A DNA stretch of 64,000 nucleotides from Acidimicrobiaceae bacterium (GTDB lineage: Bacteria; Actinomycetota; Acidimicrobiia; Acidimicrobiales; RAAP-2), in the NCBI GenBank assembly GCA_027449885.1, contig DAIDKS010000035.1, forward strand, positions 62,001 to 126,000. Reading direction: 5' to 3'. Shown piece after piece: positions 24,458-33,723 of this stretch; position 1 is the first letter of the stretch, and the number at the start of each line of letters is the position of its first letter. The notes under the pieces were generated by a model. The model was not told the origin of the DNA, did not search any database, and worked only from the letters and a program-made list of their open reading frames with translations. The translations under genes and the position numbers were made by a program.

Positions 24458-25491
24458 AGAAGTCCGGCCTCGATCGCCAGGAGCTCGAGGTCGACCTCGG
24501 GTCGCGCGCCCAGGTGCTGGATGATCTCCCCCGCACAGAGCGAGCCCAGCGCCGCGGCCTCGACCGGGTCGTCGCCGCGAGCGAGACCGTAGAGGAATCC
24601 GGCGGCGAACATGTCGCCCGCACCGTTCTGGTCGACGACGTGCTCGACGTCTCGCGCCGGCACCTCCACGACGCCGGCCGGCGTGACCACGTCGGCCCCC
24701 CGCGGTCCTCGCGTGACGACGGCCAGGATGCCGAGCTCGTCGATGGCGTCGAAGGCCCGCGCGAGGCTGGTGGCCTGGAAGAGCGCCATCGTCTCGGCCT
24801 CGTTGGCCAGCAGCACGTCGACGTCGTGGGTCACGAGCTCGAGGAAGTCGTGCCGGTGGCGCTCGACGCAGAACATGTCCGAGAGCGAGAGGGCGACCAT
24901 GGAGTCGTGGTGGTGGGCCAGCTCGGTGACCCGAGCGATGGCGGCCTTCGCCGGCGGGAGGTCGTAGAGGTAGCCCTCGACGTAGGTGATCTCCGAGCGG
25001 GCGATGAGGTCCTCGCGGATGTCGTCGACGCGCAGCTGGTTCGACGCCCCCAGGTAGGTGGCCATGGTCCGCTGGGCGTCGGGCGTGATGAAGACGTGAC
25101 AGCGACCCGTTCCACCGTCGCCGTCGAGGGCGACCGCCAGGTCGAGCTCGACGCCCAGGGCGCGCAGGTCGTGGGTGAACCGTTCACCGAACTCGTCGTC
25201 GGCGACCTTTCCGATGTAGCCGGCCGCCCCCCCGAGCGCCGCGACGCCCGCGATGGAGTTGGCGACCGAGCCGCCGGACATCTGGATCGTCGGGCCCATC
25301 GACTGGTAGAAGCGATCCAGCTGGTCGTCGTCGATCAGCGTCATCCCCCCCTTGACGAGGCCGAGCTCGTGGTACACGTCGCTCTCGTCGCGCGCGATGA
25401 TGTCGAGCAGCGCGTTGCCAATTCCCGTCACCGCGAGCCGTGTCGGACCCGGCTTGGCGCGCAGGGAGACCGGCGTAGGGGGAATTGTCAC
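24454..25491 (-). CDS. PfkB-family kinase, adenosine kinase-like
   Basis: The 345-residue ribokinase-fold enzyme has GNALLDIIARDE, MSGGSVANSIAGVAALGG and the anion-hole/catalytic DQNGAGDMFAAGFLYGLARG. The N-terminal GNALLDI and GGSVANS pattern resembles bacterial adenosine kinase-like members. It probably phosphorylates a nucleoside (or sugar); the substrate is not proven. A TAGGCT hexamer sits 6 bases before the GTG, so the transcript is likely leaderless. It is divergent from pepN across 39 bases. Confidence 0.85.
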   Translation of the reverse strand: MTIPPTPVSLRAKPGPTRLAVTGIGNALLDIIARDESDVYHELGLVKGGMTLIDDDQLDRFYQSMGPTIQMSGGSVANSIAGVAALGGAAGYIGKVADDEFGERFTHDLRALGVELDLAVALDGDGGTGRCHVFITPDAQRTMATYLGASNQLRVDDIREDLIARSEITYVEGYLYDLPPAKAAIARVTELAHHHDSMVALSLSDMFCVERHRHDFLELVTHDVDVLLANEAETMALFQATSLARAFDAIDELGILAVVTRGPRGADVVTPAGVVEVPARDVEHVVDQNGAGDMFAAGFLYGLARGDDPVEAAALGSLCAGEIIQHLGARPEVDLELLAIEAGLL

Positions 25492-25497
25492 TCGGCG

Positions 25498-25503
25498 AGC
25501 CTA
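25498..25503 (-). promoter_or_regulatory. -10 element of a probable leaderless promoter (adenosine kinase-like)
   Basis: TAGGCT on the minus strand ends 6 bases before the GTG start at 25491. Confidence 0.5.
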
Positions 25504-25530
25504 GAGCGTTTCGTCGTAACCTGGCTACCT

Positions 25531-28035
25531 ATGACCACCCGCTCGAACCCGTATCGCTTGGCGCGTACCGTCGTCCCCTCCGCCTACCGAATCTTCCTCA
25601 CCCCCGACCTCGAGGCGGCCCGTTTCGACGGTCGCGTCGAGGTCGACGTCGAGGTAGCCGAGCCGACGACCACGCTCACCCTCCACGCGAAGAACCTCGC
25701 CCTCCAGCCCGCCACGGTGACCGCGGGCGGCGTCGCGCACCGCTCGACGGACGCGACCCTCGACGAGACCTACGAGACCGCGACCTTCACCTTCGACGAG
25801 CCCCTCCCCGCGGGGCCCGCCGTCGTGGAGATCGCCTTCACCGGGATCCTCAACGACCAGCTCGTGGGCTTCTACCGCTCCACCTACGTCGACGAGGCCG
25901 GCGAGACTCGCGTGATCGCGACGACGCAGTTCGAGCACTCCGACGCCCGCCAGGCCTTTCCCTGCTGGGACGAGCCGTCCTTCAAGGCGACCTTCGAGAG
26001 CACGCTCACCGTGCCGAGCCACCTGGCCGCCTACTCCAACAGTCCCGTCGTGAGCGACACCGACCTCGGCAACGGCCAGCGCGTCGTGCGCTTCGCCCCC
26101 ACCATGACGATGTCGACGTACCTGGTCGCCTTCGTCGTCGGACCCTTCGAGGAGACGGCGCCCGTCGACGTCGACGGCGTCCCCCTGCGGGTCGTCTACC
26201 CGATCGGCAAGGGCCACCTGAGCGCCCTCGCGCTCGAGGCCGGCGCCTTCGGCCTGCGCTTCTACCGTGACTACTTCGGCATCCCCTACCCCGGCGAGAA
26301 GGTCGACATGGTCGCCATCCCCGACTTCGCCTTCGGCGCCATGGAGAACCTGGGCTGCATCACGTACCGCGAGACCGCGCTCCTCGTCGACCCGGCGACG
26401 GCCTCCCAGGCCGAGATCCAGCGGGTGGCCGAGGTCGTGCACCACGAGCTCGCCCACATGTGGTTCGGCGACCTGGTCACCATGGAGTGGTGGGAGGGGA
26501 TCTGGCTGAACGAGGCCTTCGCCACGTTCATGCAGCTCCTGTGCACCGACGCCTTCCGCCCGTCGTGGCGGATCTGGCCGGACCAGATCACGATGCGGGA
26601 CCTCGCCCTCGGCGTCGACGGACTGACCTCGACCCGACCGATCGAGTACGAGGTGATCTCGCCCAACGACACCCAGGGCATGTTCGACGTCCTGACCTAC
26701 GAGAAGGGTGGCTCGGTCCTGCGCATGCTCCAGCAGTACCTCGGCGACACGACCTTCCGCGACGGCATCCGCCTCTACCTGACGCGGCACAGCTACGCGA
26801 ACACCGTCACGACCGACCTGTGGGACGCCCTCGAGGAGGCCTCGGGACAGCCGGTGCGCGACATCATGAACTCCTTCATCCTCCAGGGGGGCCACCCGCT
26901 CGTCACCCTGGAGAACGGCGTCATCCGCCAGGAGCCCTTCACCTACGGCGACCCCGCGAACAAGGGCGCCATCGGCGACCGCTGGCTCGTCCCGGTCCTC
27001 ACCCGGTCGCTCGACGGGGGCGAGGTGTCGCACCACCTCCTCGGCGACGAGCCCCTCGCGGTCACGTCGGCCCTGCCGGTGGTCGTGAACGCCGGTGGTT
27101 CGGGCGTCTTCCGCTCCCGGTACGGGGCGGCGGAGCTGGCCGCCCTGGGGCCGCGCATCGCCGAGCTCGACGAGCTCGAGCGCGCCACCCTGGTCGCCGA
27201 CAGCTGGGCCCTCCTCTTCGCCGGACGCGTGGGATGGAGTGACTTCTACCGCATCGCCCAGGGACTGGGCGACGCCGACGAGCCGACGCCGTGGGCGGTC
27301 GTGGCGGCGGCCGTCGACCACATGGTGAGGGCGCTCGACGGGGCGGCCCGGGCGACGGTCGTCGAGCAGGTCCGCACTCTCGTCGCACCCCAGTTCGCCC
27401 GTCTCGGCTGGGACCGTCGACCCGGCGACGGCGAGCTCACCCCGCAGCTGCGGGCCACGATCGTCGGGCTGATGGGACTCGTCGTCCGGGACGAGGACGT
27501 TCGCGCCGAGGCCGTTCGCCGCTTCGAGGCGAACGACATGGACGGCGACCTCGCCGCGACGATCCTGCGCGTCGTCGCGGATCAGGACCGCCCCGGCGAC
27601 TACTCCACGTTCCTCGAGCGCTACCGGGGCGCCGCGACGCCGCAGGAGGAGATGCGCTACCTGAGCGCCCTACGGGGCTTCAACGAGCCCGCGACCGCCC
27701 TCGACGCGGCGGAGCGGTGCCTCAGCGACTTCCGCAGCCAGGACGGGCCGATGATCCTCCCGCTCCTCATGACCAACCCCCACACCGGGCCGGCCGTCTG
27801 GCGCTTCCTCACCGGTCGCTGGGACGAGGCCGTGGCGCGCTTCTCGGTGAGCCACCACGCGCGCATGGCGGCCGGGATCACGACCTTCTTCACCGATCCG
27901 GCGCTCGCCGACGAGGTCGAGGCCTTCCACCGCGCCCACCCGGTGCCCGGCGGCTACCCGGCGACGATGGACCAGCAACTCGAGCGGCTGAGGGTCGGCC
28001 GGCGCTTCGCCGAGGCCGTGCGACAGCAGTTCTAA
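25531..28035 (+). CDS. pepN: Aminopeptidase N (M1 family)
   Basis: The 834-residue zinc metallopeptidase shows the substrate-anchoring GAMEN motif (FAFGAMENLG), the zinc site HELAHMWFGD with the downstream Glu in NEAFATFM, and a C-terminal ERAP1-like helical domain of about 300 residues. It cleaves N-terminal residues from peptides in the cytoplasm. A TAACCT hexamer (25517-25522) lies 8 bases before the ATG. Length and domain order match actinobacterial PepN. Long open frames on the opposite strand are shadows. Confidence 0.96.
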   Translation: MTTRSNPYRLARTVVPSAYRIFLTPDLEAARFDGRVEVDVEVAEPTTTLTLHAKNLALQPATVTAGGVAHRSTDATLDETYETATFTFDEPLPAGPAVVEIAFTGILNDQLVGFYRSTYVDEAGETRVIATTQFEHSDARQAFPCWDEPSFKATFESTLTVPSHLAAYSNSPVVSDTDLGNGQRVVRFAPTMTMSTYLVAFVVGPFEETAPVDVDGVPLRVVYPIGKGHLSALALEAGAFGLRFYRDYFGIPYPGEKVDMVAIPDFAFGAMENLGCITYRETALLVDPATASQAEIQRVAEVVHHELAHMWFGDLVTMEWWEGIWLNEAFATFMQLLCTDAFRPSWRIWPDQITMRDLALGVDGLTSTRPIEYEVISPNDTQGMFDVLTYEKGGSVLRMLQQYLGDTTFRDGIRLYLTRHSYANTVTTDLWDALEEASGQPVRDIMNSFILQGGHPLVTLENGVIRQEPFTYGDPANKGAIGDRWLVPVLTRSLDGGEVSHHLLGDEPLAVTSALPVVVNAGGSGVFRSRYGAAELAALGPRIAELDELERATLVADSWALLFAGRVGWSDFYRIAQGLGDADEPTPWAVVAAAVDHMVRALDGAARATVVEQVRTLVAPQFARLGWDRRPGDGELTPQLRATIVGLMGLVVRDEDVRAEAVRRFEANDMDGDLAATILRVVADQDRPGDYSTFLERYRGAATPQEEMRYLSALRGFNEPATALDAAERCLSDFRSQDGPMILPLLMTNPHTGPAVWRFLTGRWDEAVARFSVSHHARMAAGITTFFTDPALADEVEAFHRAHPVPGGYPATMDQQLERLRVGRRFAEAVRQQF

Positions 28036-28039
28036 GACC

Positions 28040-28633
28040 ATGAGCGTCGGGACGTTCCTGGGCATCGTGGCCCTGATGTTCGTCCTCGAGCTGCCCGACA
28101 AGACCATGATCGCGACGGTCGTGATGTCGACGCGGGCCCGGCCGTCGTCGATCGTCGCGGGGGCCTCGAGCGCCTTCGTCGCCCAGATGGCCATCGCGAC
28201 CGCCGCCGGCAGCCTGATCACGCTGCTGCCGGGGCGAGCGCGAGAGGCCGTCGTGGCCGCCCTCTTCCTCGCGGGGGCGGGCTACCTCCTCTTCGTCCCC
28301 GAGAAGGCGGAGGAGCAGGAGGGCGAGCGCGAGGCGGCCGCCGAGCGCGCGGGCACGCGTCGGCGCGAGATCGCGACGGCCTTCACCGTTATCTTCGTCG
28401 GCGAGTTCGGCGACCTCACCCAGATCCAGGCGGCCAACCTGTCCGCGCGCACGCACGAGCCCCTCGACGTGTTCTTCGCGTCCTCGATCGCCCTGATCGC
28501 CATCTCGGTGCTCGGCGCCTACGGCGGACGCGTCCTGCTCCGACGCGTCCCGCTCAAGGCGGTGCGCCTGCTCGGGGGCCTGGTCTTCGCCGTCCTCGGC
28601 GTCCTGAGCGCGATCTCGGCGGTGCGGGGGTGA
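28040..28633 (+). CDS. TMEM165/GDT1-family cation transporter
   Basis: The 197-residue protein has two copies of three helices joined by a charged loop. Each half carries a version of the GDT1 ExGD(K/R)(T/S) motif: ELPDKT in the first (Gly replaced by Pro) and EFGDLTQ in the second (Lys replaced by Leu). GDT1 proteins move Mn2+/Ca2+ against H+. The degenerate motifs fit an asymmetric transporter. It begins 4 bases after pepN and overlaps the methyltransferase start by 4 bases. Confidence 0.85.
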   Translation: MSVGTFLGIVALMFVLELPDKTMIATVVMSTRARPSSIVAGASSAFVAQMAIATAAGSLITLLPGRAREAVVAALFLAGAGYLLFVPEKAEEQEGEREAAAERAGTRRREIATAFTVIFVGEFGDLTQIQAANLSARTHEPLDVFFASSIALIAISVLGAYGGRVLLRRVPLKAVRLLGGLVFAVLGVLSAISAVRG

Positions 28634-29250
28634 GCGACTGGCTCGCGGTCGCCCGATCGGCCAAGGGCTTCATGCCCGACGACGAGGGGGCGGCCCTCCA
28701 CGCGGCCGGGCATGACGTCGGGAGGGAGCGCCCGGGGGGCACCTGGCTCGAGATCGGTGCCTGGTGCGGCAAGTCGGCCGTCTACCTCGGCGCCGCCGCG
28801 GCGGCCTCCGGCAGCGTCCTCTACTCCCTCGACCACCACCACGGCAGTGAGGAGAACCAGGAGGGCTGGGAGCACTTCGACGCCGAGCTGGTGGACCCCG
28901 TCGACGGTCGTCTCAACACCCTGCCCTCGTGGCAGCGGACGATCGCGCGGGCGGGCCTCGAGTCGAGCGTCGTCGGGCTCGTCGGGGAGTCCTCGGTCGT
29001 CGCGGCCCACTTCGCCCAGCCCCTCGACCTGCTCTTCGTCGACGGGGGCCACGGGGCGGACGTGGCCTGGGCCGACTACGAGGGGTGGGCGCCCAAGGTC
29101 ACCCGGGGTGGACGACTCCTCATCCACGACGTCTTCCCCGACCCGCGCGACGGTGGTCGCCCCCCCTACGAGATCTACCGGGCCGCGCTCGCGGACGGAT
29201 TCGAGGAGCTGTCGGCGACCGGATCGCTGCGCGTGCTGCGACGACGCTAG
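28630..29250 (+). CDS. Class I SAM-dependent methyltransferase
   Basis: The 206-residue protein has SAM motif I LEIGAWCGKSAVYLG, an acidic loop YSLDHHHGSEENQ, and LLFVDGGHGADVAWADYEGW (the Asp-Gly-x-His metal or catalytic segment of the O-methyltransferase-like Methyltransf_24 group). The small size and lack of a substrate domain leave the target open. Start GTG overlaps the GDT1 stop. It converges with the toroid protein; stops overlap as CTAG. Confidence 0.85.
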   Translation: MSDWLAVARSAKGFMPDDEGAALHAAGHDVGRERPGGTWLEIGAWCGKSAVYLGAAAAASGSVLYSLDHHHGSEENQEGWEHFDAELVDPVDGRLNTLPSWQRTIARAGLESSVVGLVGESSVVAAHFAQPLDLLFVDGGHGADVAWADYEGWAPKVTRGGRLLIHDVFPDPRDGGRPPYEIYRAALADGFEELSATGSLRVLRRR

Positions 29251-30317
29251 GAGCGGCAGCCCGGCTCGGCGATCTCGCCCGGGGCCGTGAGTCGGCCGTG
29301 GCGGAAGAGGTCGGCGCCCCCGGTCGACGAGGTGAGCGCGTCGGCGGCGAGCAGGACGGCGGCGGCGGTGTAGCTGGTGACCTCCCGATCGGGGAAGGTC
29401 ACGGCGTCGGGATAGGCGAGCCCCGTCCAGTAGGCCCCGTCCTCGCGCCGGTGACGGGAGGTGAGGGCGAAGAGGTCGAGCGCCGCCCCGGTGCGGCCCA
29501 CCGCGTCGAGGGCGATCACGCACTCGGCCGTCTCCGCCGCCGTCACCCAGTCGTTCGTCGAGACGCACCGCACGCCGTGGCCCGCCATGACGTGACGCTC
29601 CCAGCCCTCGTCGAGCCGAGCCTCGGCCGCCGACCCCGTCAGGGCCCCGGCGAGGACCGGGTAGTACCAGTCCATCGCGAACTCGTTCTTCGGAGCGAAG
29701 GCCCCGGGGTGGCGGGCGATGGCGTGGCCCAGGCGGGCCGCCGCGTCGCGCCAGGCCGGACGATCCTCCCCGAGCCGCTCGGCCAGGGCGAGCCCGCACA
29801 CCAGGGCGTGGTACGCCGACGACGAGCCCGTGAGCAGCGCGTAGCCCTCGGGGCGGCCCGTCGCGTCGAGCGACCAGCGCAGCGTCCCGTCCTCCAACTG
29901 CCACCGGACGACGAAGTCGAGGGCCCGGTCGACGACCGCGAAGCGCGTCGCGGCCCCGTCGACGTCGCCCGTCACGGCCAAGTAGTGGTAGAGGCCCGTC
30001 GCCACGTAGGCGCAGACGTTGGTGTCGAGCCGGGCGTCGACGACGACGGGTCCGCGGTAGTAGTTGAACCAGCTGCCGTCGCCCAGCTGGGTCCGCTCGA
30101 GCCAGTCGTAGGCGGCCCGGGCCTCGGCGAGGTGGCCCGTCACCGTGAGGGCCATGGCCACCTCGACGTGGTTCCACGGGTCGGTGTGACCACCCGGCCA
30201 CCACGGGATCTGCCCGTCCGCCCCCACCAGGTCCGCCAGGTACCGCCCGGTTCGGGCGACCTCGTCGGCCCGCAGGACCCCGGGGACGCCGCCCAGACCG
30301 GCGATCGTCGTCGTCAC
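29247..30317 (-). CDS. Alpha/alpha-toroid protein (prenyltransferase/squalene-cyclase-like)
   Basis: The 356-residue protein has recurring Q-x2-DG-(S/T)-W-like elements (GADGQIPWWPGG, TQLGDGSWFNYYRG, WQLEDGTLRWSLD, RREDGAYWTGLAYPD), the pattern of alpha/alpha-barrel prenyltransferase or terpene-cyclase folds. It lacks an obvious DxDD cyclase motif, so it may instead be a glycan-active toroid. It is coupled to a methyltransferase and a GT4 glycosyltransferase by GTGA and TGATG overlaps, which suggests polysaccharide or glycolipid work. The function is not established. Confidence 0.75.
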   Translation of the reverse strand: MTTTIAGLGGVPGVLRADEVARTGRYLADLVGADGQIPWWPGGHTDPWNHVEVAMALTVTGHLAEARAAYDWLERTQLGDGSWFNYYRGPVVVDARLDTNVCAYVATGLYHYLAVTGDVDGAATRFAVVDRALDFVVRWQLEDGTLRWSLDATGRPEGYALLTGSSSAYHALVCGLALAERLGEDRPAWRDAAARLGHAIARHPGAFAPKNEFAMDWYYPVLAGALTGSAAEARLDEGWERHVMAGHGVRCVSTNDWVTAAETAECVIALDAVGRTGAALDLFALTSRHRREDGAYWTGLAYPDAVTFPDREVTSYTAAAVLLAADALTSSTGGADLFRHGRLTAPGEIAEPGCRS

Positions 30318-31030
30318 GCGGCCCTCACCGCGTAGATCACCAGGGACTTGCCCATGATCGGGCTGAGCACCGCCTCGGCCGCCCGAGTGAGCCACGGGCG
30401 CTTCACGATGTCCCAGACGAGGAGGCGGTGATAGGCCCGCACCGCCCAGTGCTCGTCGTTGGTCGTGCCCACGAGGCACTTCAACCACCAGTAGGGGCTG
30501 TGCAGGCCGTGGGCGTAGTGGTGCCCCGTCACCCGCAGGCCGGCCGCGACGAGTCGGGACTCGAGCACCCGGCGCCGGTAGATCCGGACGTGTCCGCCCG
30601 GGACCGTGTGGTACTCGTCCGAGAGGGCCCAGTTGAGCAGCTCCGGCCCGAAGCGCGGAACGGTCACGGCGATCGTCCCGCCCGGTCGCAGGACGCGGGC
30701 GAGCTCGTCGATCGCGCCGCGGTCGTCGGGGATGTGCTCGAGGACCTCGCTGCAGATGATGCGATCGAACGCACCGTCGGCGAAGGGGAGGGCCAGCGCG
30801 TCGCCCTGGACGACGGCGGCGTACTGGCGAGCGGGGTCGAGCTCCCCCGCCTCGGTCATGGCGACGAAGGTGGCGACGACGCCCTCGACCTCGGCGCGAC
30901 CGGCGTCCAGGGCGACGACCGCCGCCCCCCGGCGCGCCGCCTCGAAGGCGTGGCGCCCGAAGCCGCACCCGAGATCCAGGAGGCGGTCCCCCGGGTGGAC
31001 GCCGAGCTGGTCGTAACGGGCGGTCAGCAT
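30314..31030 (-). CDS. Class I SAM-dependent methyltransferase in glycosyltransferase operon
   Basis: The 238-residue protein has motif I LLDLGCGFGRHAFEAARRG, VALDAGRAEVE, the GDALALPFADGAFDRIICSEVLEHI block and LRPGGTIAVTVPR, typical of the Methyltransf_11/25 group. The C-terminal half is Trp/Tyr-rich (YAHGLHSPYWWLKCLVG) and may contact membrane or substrate. It overlaps the glycosyltransferase stop by one base and the toroid gene start by 4 bases. A sugar or lipid O-methylation role is inferred. Confidence 0.85.
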   Translation of the reverse strand: MLTARYDQLGVHPGDRLLDLGCGFGRHAFEAARRGAAVVALDAGRAEVEGVVATFVAMTEAGELDPARQYAAVVQGDALALPFADGAFDRIICSEVLEHIPDDRGAIDELARVLRPGGTIAVTVPRFGPELLNWALSDEYHTVPGGHVRIYRRRVLESRLVAAGLRVTGHHYAHGLHSPYWWLKCLVGTTNDEHWAVRAYHRLLVWDIVKRPWLTRAAEAVLSPIMGKSLVIYAVRAA

Positions 31031-32400
31031 CAGTCAAACGTCATCGACTCGGGCAGGGGGGTCCCCCGCAGGATCGCGTCGTAGCAGGCGGCCGTCCCCC
31101 TCGCCGTGACCTGCCAGGTGAAGCGCTCGATCACGCGCTCTCGCCCGGCGGCGCCCAGGCGGGCCCGCAGGTCGGGGTCGTCGAGCAACTGGCGCAGCGC
31201 GCCGACGAGGGCGTCGGGATCGTTCGGGCGGACGAGGAGTCCGGTGACCCCACTCTCCCCGACCACCTCCGGCAGGGCGCCCCCGGTCGTGGCGACGACC
31301 GGCACCCCGCAGCTCATCGCCTCGATCGCCGGAAGCGAGAAGCCCTCGTAGAGGCTGGGCACCACGGCCACCTGGGCCTCGCCGTAGAGACGGGCGAGCT
31401 CCTCGTCGCTCACGCCGCTGATCGTCGTGACGACGTCCCGCAGGCCGAGTCGCTCGAGGGTCCGATCCACGCGGCCGCCGGGCCGGGGGCGGCCGATCAC
31501 CACGAGGTCGAGCTCTCGCTCGGTGCGCAGCTTGGCGATCGCCTCGAGCAGCGGGACGAGCCCCTTCATGGGGACGTCGCTGCTGGAGGTGACCATGATC
31601 CGCCCCGGGCGCGGCGCCACGTCCTCGTAGGGTCGAAACACCGTGTGGTCGACGCCGACCGGCACCACCGTGAGGCGCTCGAGGGGCACGTGCATCTGGG
31701 CGGCGATGTCGGTCTTCGAGTTGTGCGAGACGGTCAGGACGGCCGGGAGCCGGCGCGCGACGCGGACCTGCATGCGCAAGAAGCCGAACCAGCGCCGGGT
31801 CGTGACGCGCTTCCAGAGGGTCTCCGCGTGGTCGAGGGCGATCGACCGATCCACCGTGATCGGGTGGTGCAGCGTCTCGAGGAGAGGCCAGCCGTCGCGG
31901 ACGAGCCCGAGGATGCCGGTGCCCAGGCACTGGTCGTCGTGGACGATGTCGAACTCGGCCCGGCGTCGGCGCAGGATGCGTCGGATCCGCAGGGAGAAGG
32001 CCAACGGCTCACCGAAGCCCGCCAGCAGCATCGTGGCGAACTCGACCAGGTCGGCGCGGGTGCGCAGCTCGCGGGGGTGCGGGATCCGGAAGGGATCGGG
32101 GTCGCGGTAGAGGTCGAGGCCGGGCACGGGCGTGAAGCCCACCCCCTCGTCCAGTTGGGGCCACGGGGGACCGGCGAAGACCTCGACGCTGTGGCCCAGG
32201 GCCACCAGCTCGCGCGTCAGGTGACGCGTGTACACGCCCTGTCCCCCGCACTGGGGGTTGCCCCGGTAGACGAGGAAGGCCACCCGGTGCCCTCCCGGGG
32301 CTGGCGGACGGGGCGGCCGTCGTCCGGGCACCACGAGCGAGCGGGTCCGCGCGGCCGACGCCCGCGTGTCGGCGATGGTCTGGCGAATGGTACGTGACAC
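31030..32400 (-). CDS. GT4-family glycosyltransferase
   Basis: The 456-residue GT-B enzyme has an N-terminal VYRGNPQCGGQGVYTRHLTREL loop and the C-terminal donor site VVPSLYEGFSLPAIEAMSCGVPVVATTGGALPEVVG (E-x7-E). It should transfer a nucleotide-sugar to an unknown acceptor and retain the anomer. GTG at 32400 (VSRTIRQ) was preferred over an ATG at 32451, which would crowd the divergent acyl-CoA dehydrogenase promoter. It heads a three-gene operon with the methyltransferase and the toroid protein. Confidence 0.87.
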   Translation of the reverse strand: MSRTIRQTIADTRASAARTRSLVVPGRRPPRPPAPGGHRVAFLVYRGNPQCGGQGVYTRHLTRELVALGHSVEVFAGPPWPQLDEGVGFTPVPGLDLYRDPDPFRIPHPRELRTRADLVEFATMLLAGFGEPLAFSLRIRRILRRRRAEFDIVHDDQCLGTGILGLVRDGWPLLETLHHPITVDRSIALDHAETLWKRVTTRRWFGFLRMQVRVARRLPAVLTVSHNSKTDIAAQMHVPLERLTVVPVGVDHTVFRPYEDVAPRPGRIMVTSSSDVPMKGLVPLLEAIAKLRTERELDLVVIGRPRPGGRVDRTLERLGLRDVVTTISGVSDEELARLYGEAQVAVVPSLYEGFSLPAIEAMSCGVPVVATTGGALPEVVGESGVTGLLVRPNDPDALVGALRQLLDDPDLRARLGAAGRERVIERFTWQVTARGTAACYDAILRGTPLPESMTFD

Positions 32401-32473
32401 GGCACCCCCGGATCGGATTGACCATTCTCGCCCAGGCGAGCGAGGGCCCACAACTCCGCGTCCGGGCCGTGGC

Positions 32474-32479
32474 TACGCT
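32474..32479 (+). promoter_or_regulatory. -10 element of a probable leaderless promoter (acyl-CoA dehydrogenase)
   Basis: TACGCT ends exactly 6 bases before the ATG at 32486, without a Shine-Dalgarno. Confidence 0.55.
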
Positions 32480-32485
32480 GCGGGT

Positions 32486-33706
32486 ATGGACCTGACCTAC
32501 CCCCCCGAGGCCGAGACGTTTCGCACCGAGATCCGCCAGTGGCTCGAGGCCAACCTCCCCGAGGGGTGGTTCGACCCGGGCTTCGAGCAGAGCCCCGGCG
32601 AGCGCGCCGAGTTCAACCGCACCTGGACCCAGCGGCTCTTCGAGGGCGGGTGGATCTGCGCGGGCTGGCCGGTCGAGTACGGGGGCCGCGGCCTCACGCT
32701 CATCCAGCAGGTCGTGCTGGCCGAGGAGTTCGCCCGCGCGGGCGCGCCGCTGCGCGCCGACTTCTTCGGCGACACCCTGGTGGGACCGACGATCCTGCAG
32801 TGGGCGTCCGAGGAGCAGAAGCAGGCGTTCATCCCGGGCATCCTGAACGGGACTATCACGTGGTGCCAGGGCTTCAGCGAGCCCAACTCGGGCTCGGACC
32901 TCGCGAGCCTCGCGACCTCGGCCGTCCTCGACGGCGACGAGTGGGTGATCAACGGCCAGAAGGTCTGGACGACCCAGGCCCAGTACGCCGACTACGTCTT
33001 CCTGCTGGCGCGTACCGATCCGACGGCCTCGCTGCACGCCGGGATCAGCTACCTGCTGGTCCCGATGAACCAGCCGGGGATCGAGGTGCGGCCGATCACG
33101 CAGGTGGACGGCACCGCCGAGTTCAACGAGGTCTTCTTCACCGACGCCCGGTGTCCGGCCGCGAACGTCGTCGGCGGGGTCAACAACGGCTGGAAGGTCG
33201 CCATGACGACGCTCGGCTTCGAGCGCGGCTCCTCGGCCACCACGGGCTACCGCCGCTTCCTCGTCGAGTGGGAGGAGATCCTCGAGGCCGCCCGTCAGCA
33301 CGGCCGGACCGACGATCGGCTGGTCCGCGACCGCCTGGTGCGCGCCTGGTCGAAGGTGAAGATCATGCAGGTGAACGGCTACCGATCGCTCACCGACGCC
33401 CTCAACGGCACGCACGAGACGCTGCGGCTGGGCGCGGGCAACAAGATGTTCTGGTCCGAGACGCACCGCGACATGATGGAACTCGCCATCGACGTCCTGG
33501 GGATGAGCGGGCAGGTCCTCACGGGCACGCCGCCCACGCCCGACGCCCCGCGCCGTCGCGGTCGGGCCGACTACCCGGTCTCCGACCTGCAGGCCTCGTT
33601 CTTCTTCTCGCGCTCCGAGACGATCTGGGGCGGCACCGCCGAGATCCAGCGCAACATCGTGGGCGAGCGCGTGCTGGGCCTGCCGAAGGAGCCCTCGGCG
33701 CGCTGA
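32486..33706 (+). CDS. Acyl-CoA dehydrogenase family protein
   Basis: The 406-residue flavoprotein has the three ACAD domains: N-terminal helices, the FAD-binding WCQGFSEPNSGSDLASL and GQKVWTTQAQYADY middle, and the C-terminal helical bundle ending WGGTAEIQRNIVGERVLGLP. The canonical catalytic Glu position is not obvious, as in many actinobacterial ACADs for unusual acyl groups. It probably oxidises an acyl-CoA in lipid or steroid catabolism. It converges with the MFS gene; a hairpin covers both stop codons. Confidence 0.9.
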   Translation: MDLTYPPEAETFRTEIRQWLEANLPEGWFDPGFEQSPGERAEFNRTWTQRLFEGGWICAGWPVEYGGRGLTLIQQVVLAEEFARAGAPLRADFFGDTLVGPTILQWASEEQKQAFIPGILNGTITWCQGFSEPNSGSDLASLATSAVLDGDEWVINGQKVWTTQAQYADYVFLLARTDPTASLHAGISYLLVPMNQPGIEVRPITQVDGTAEFNEVFFTDARCPAANVVGGVNNGWKVAMTTLGFERGSSATTGYRRFLVEWEEILEAARQHGRTDDRLVRDRLVRAWSKVKIMQVNGYRSLTDALNGTHETLRLGAGNKMFWSETHRDMMELAIDVLGMSGQVLTGTPPTPDAPRRRGRADYPVSDLQASFFFSRSETIWGGTAEIQRNIVGERVLGLPKEPSAR

Positions 33707-33723
33707 TCGGGCGCGCCGATCAG
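33703..33723. terminator. Bidirectional hairpin covering two convergent stop codons
   Basis: CTGATCGG and CCGATCAG pair perfectly (8 bp) around GCGCG. Both the acyl-CoA dehydrogenase stop and the MFS stop lie inside the stem arms. Confidence 0.5.

Noticed and set aside
25525..27321. 598-codon minus-strand frame opposite pepN
   Set aside because: Antisense of pepN; Gly/Val/Glu-rich with no recognisable fold.
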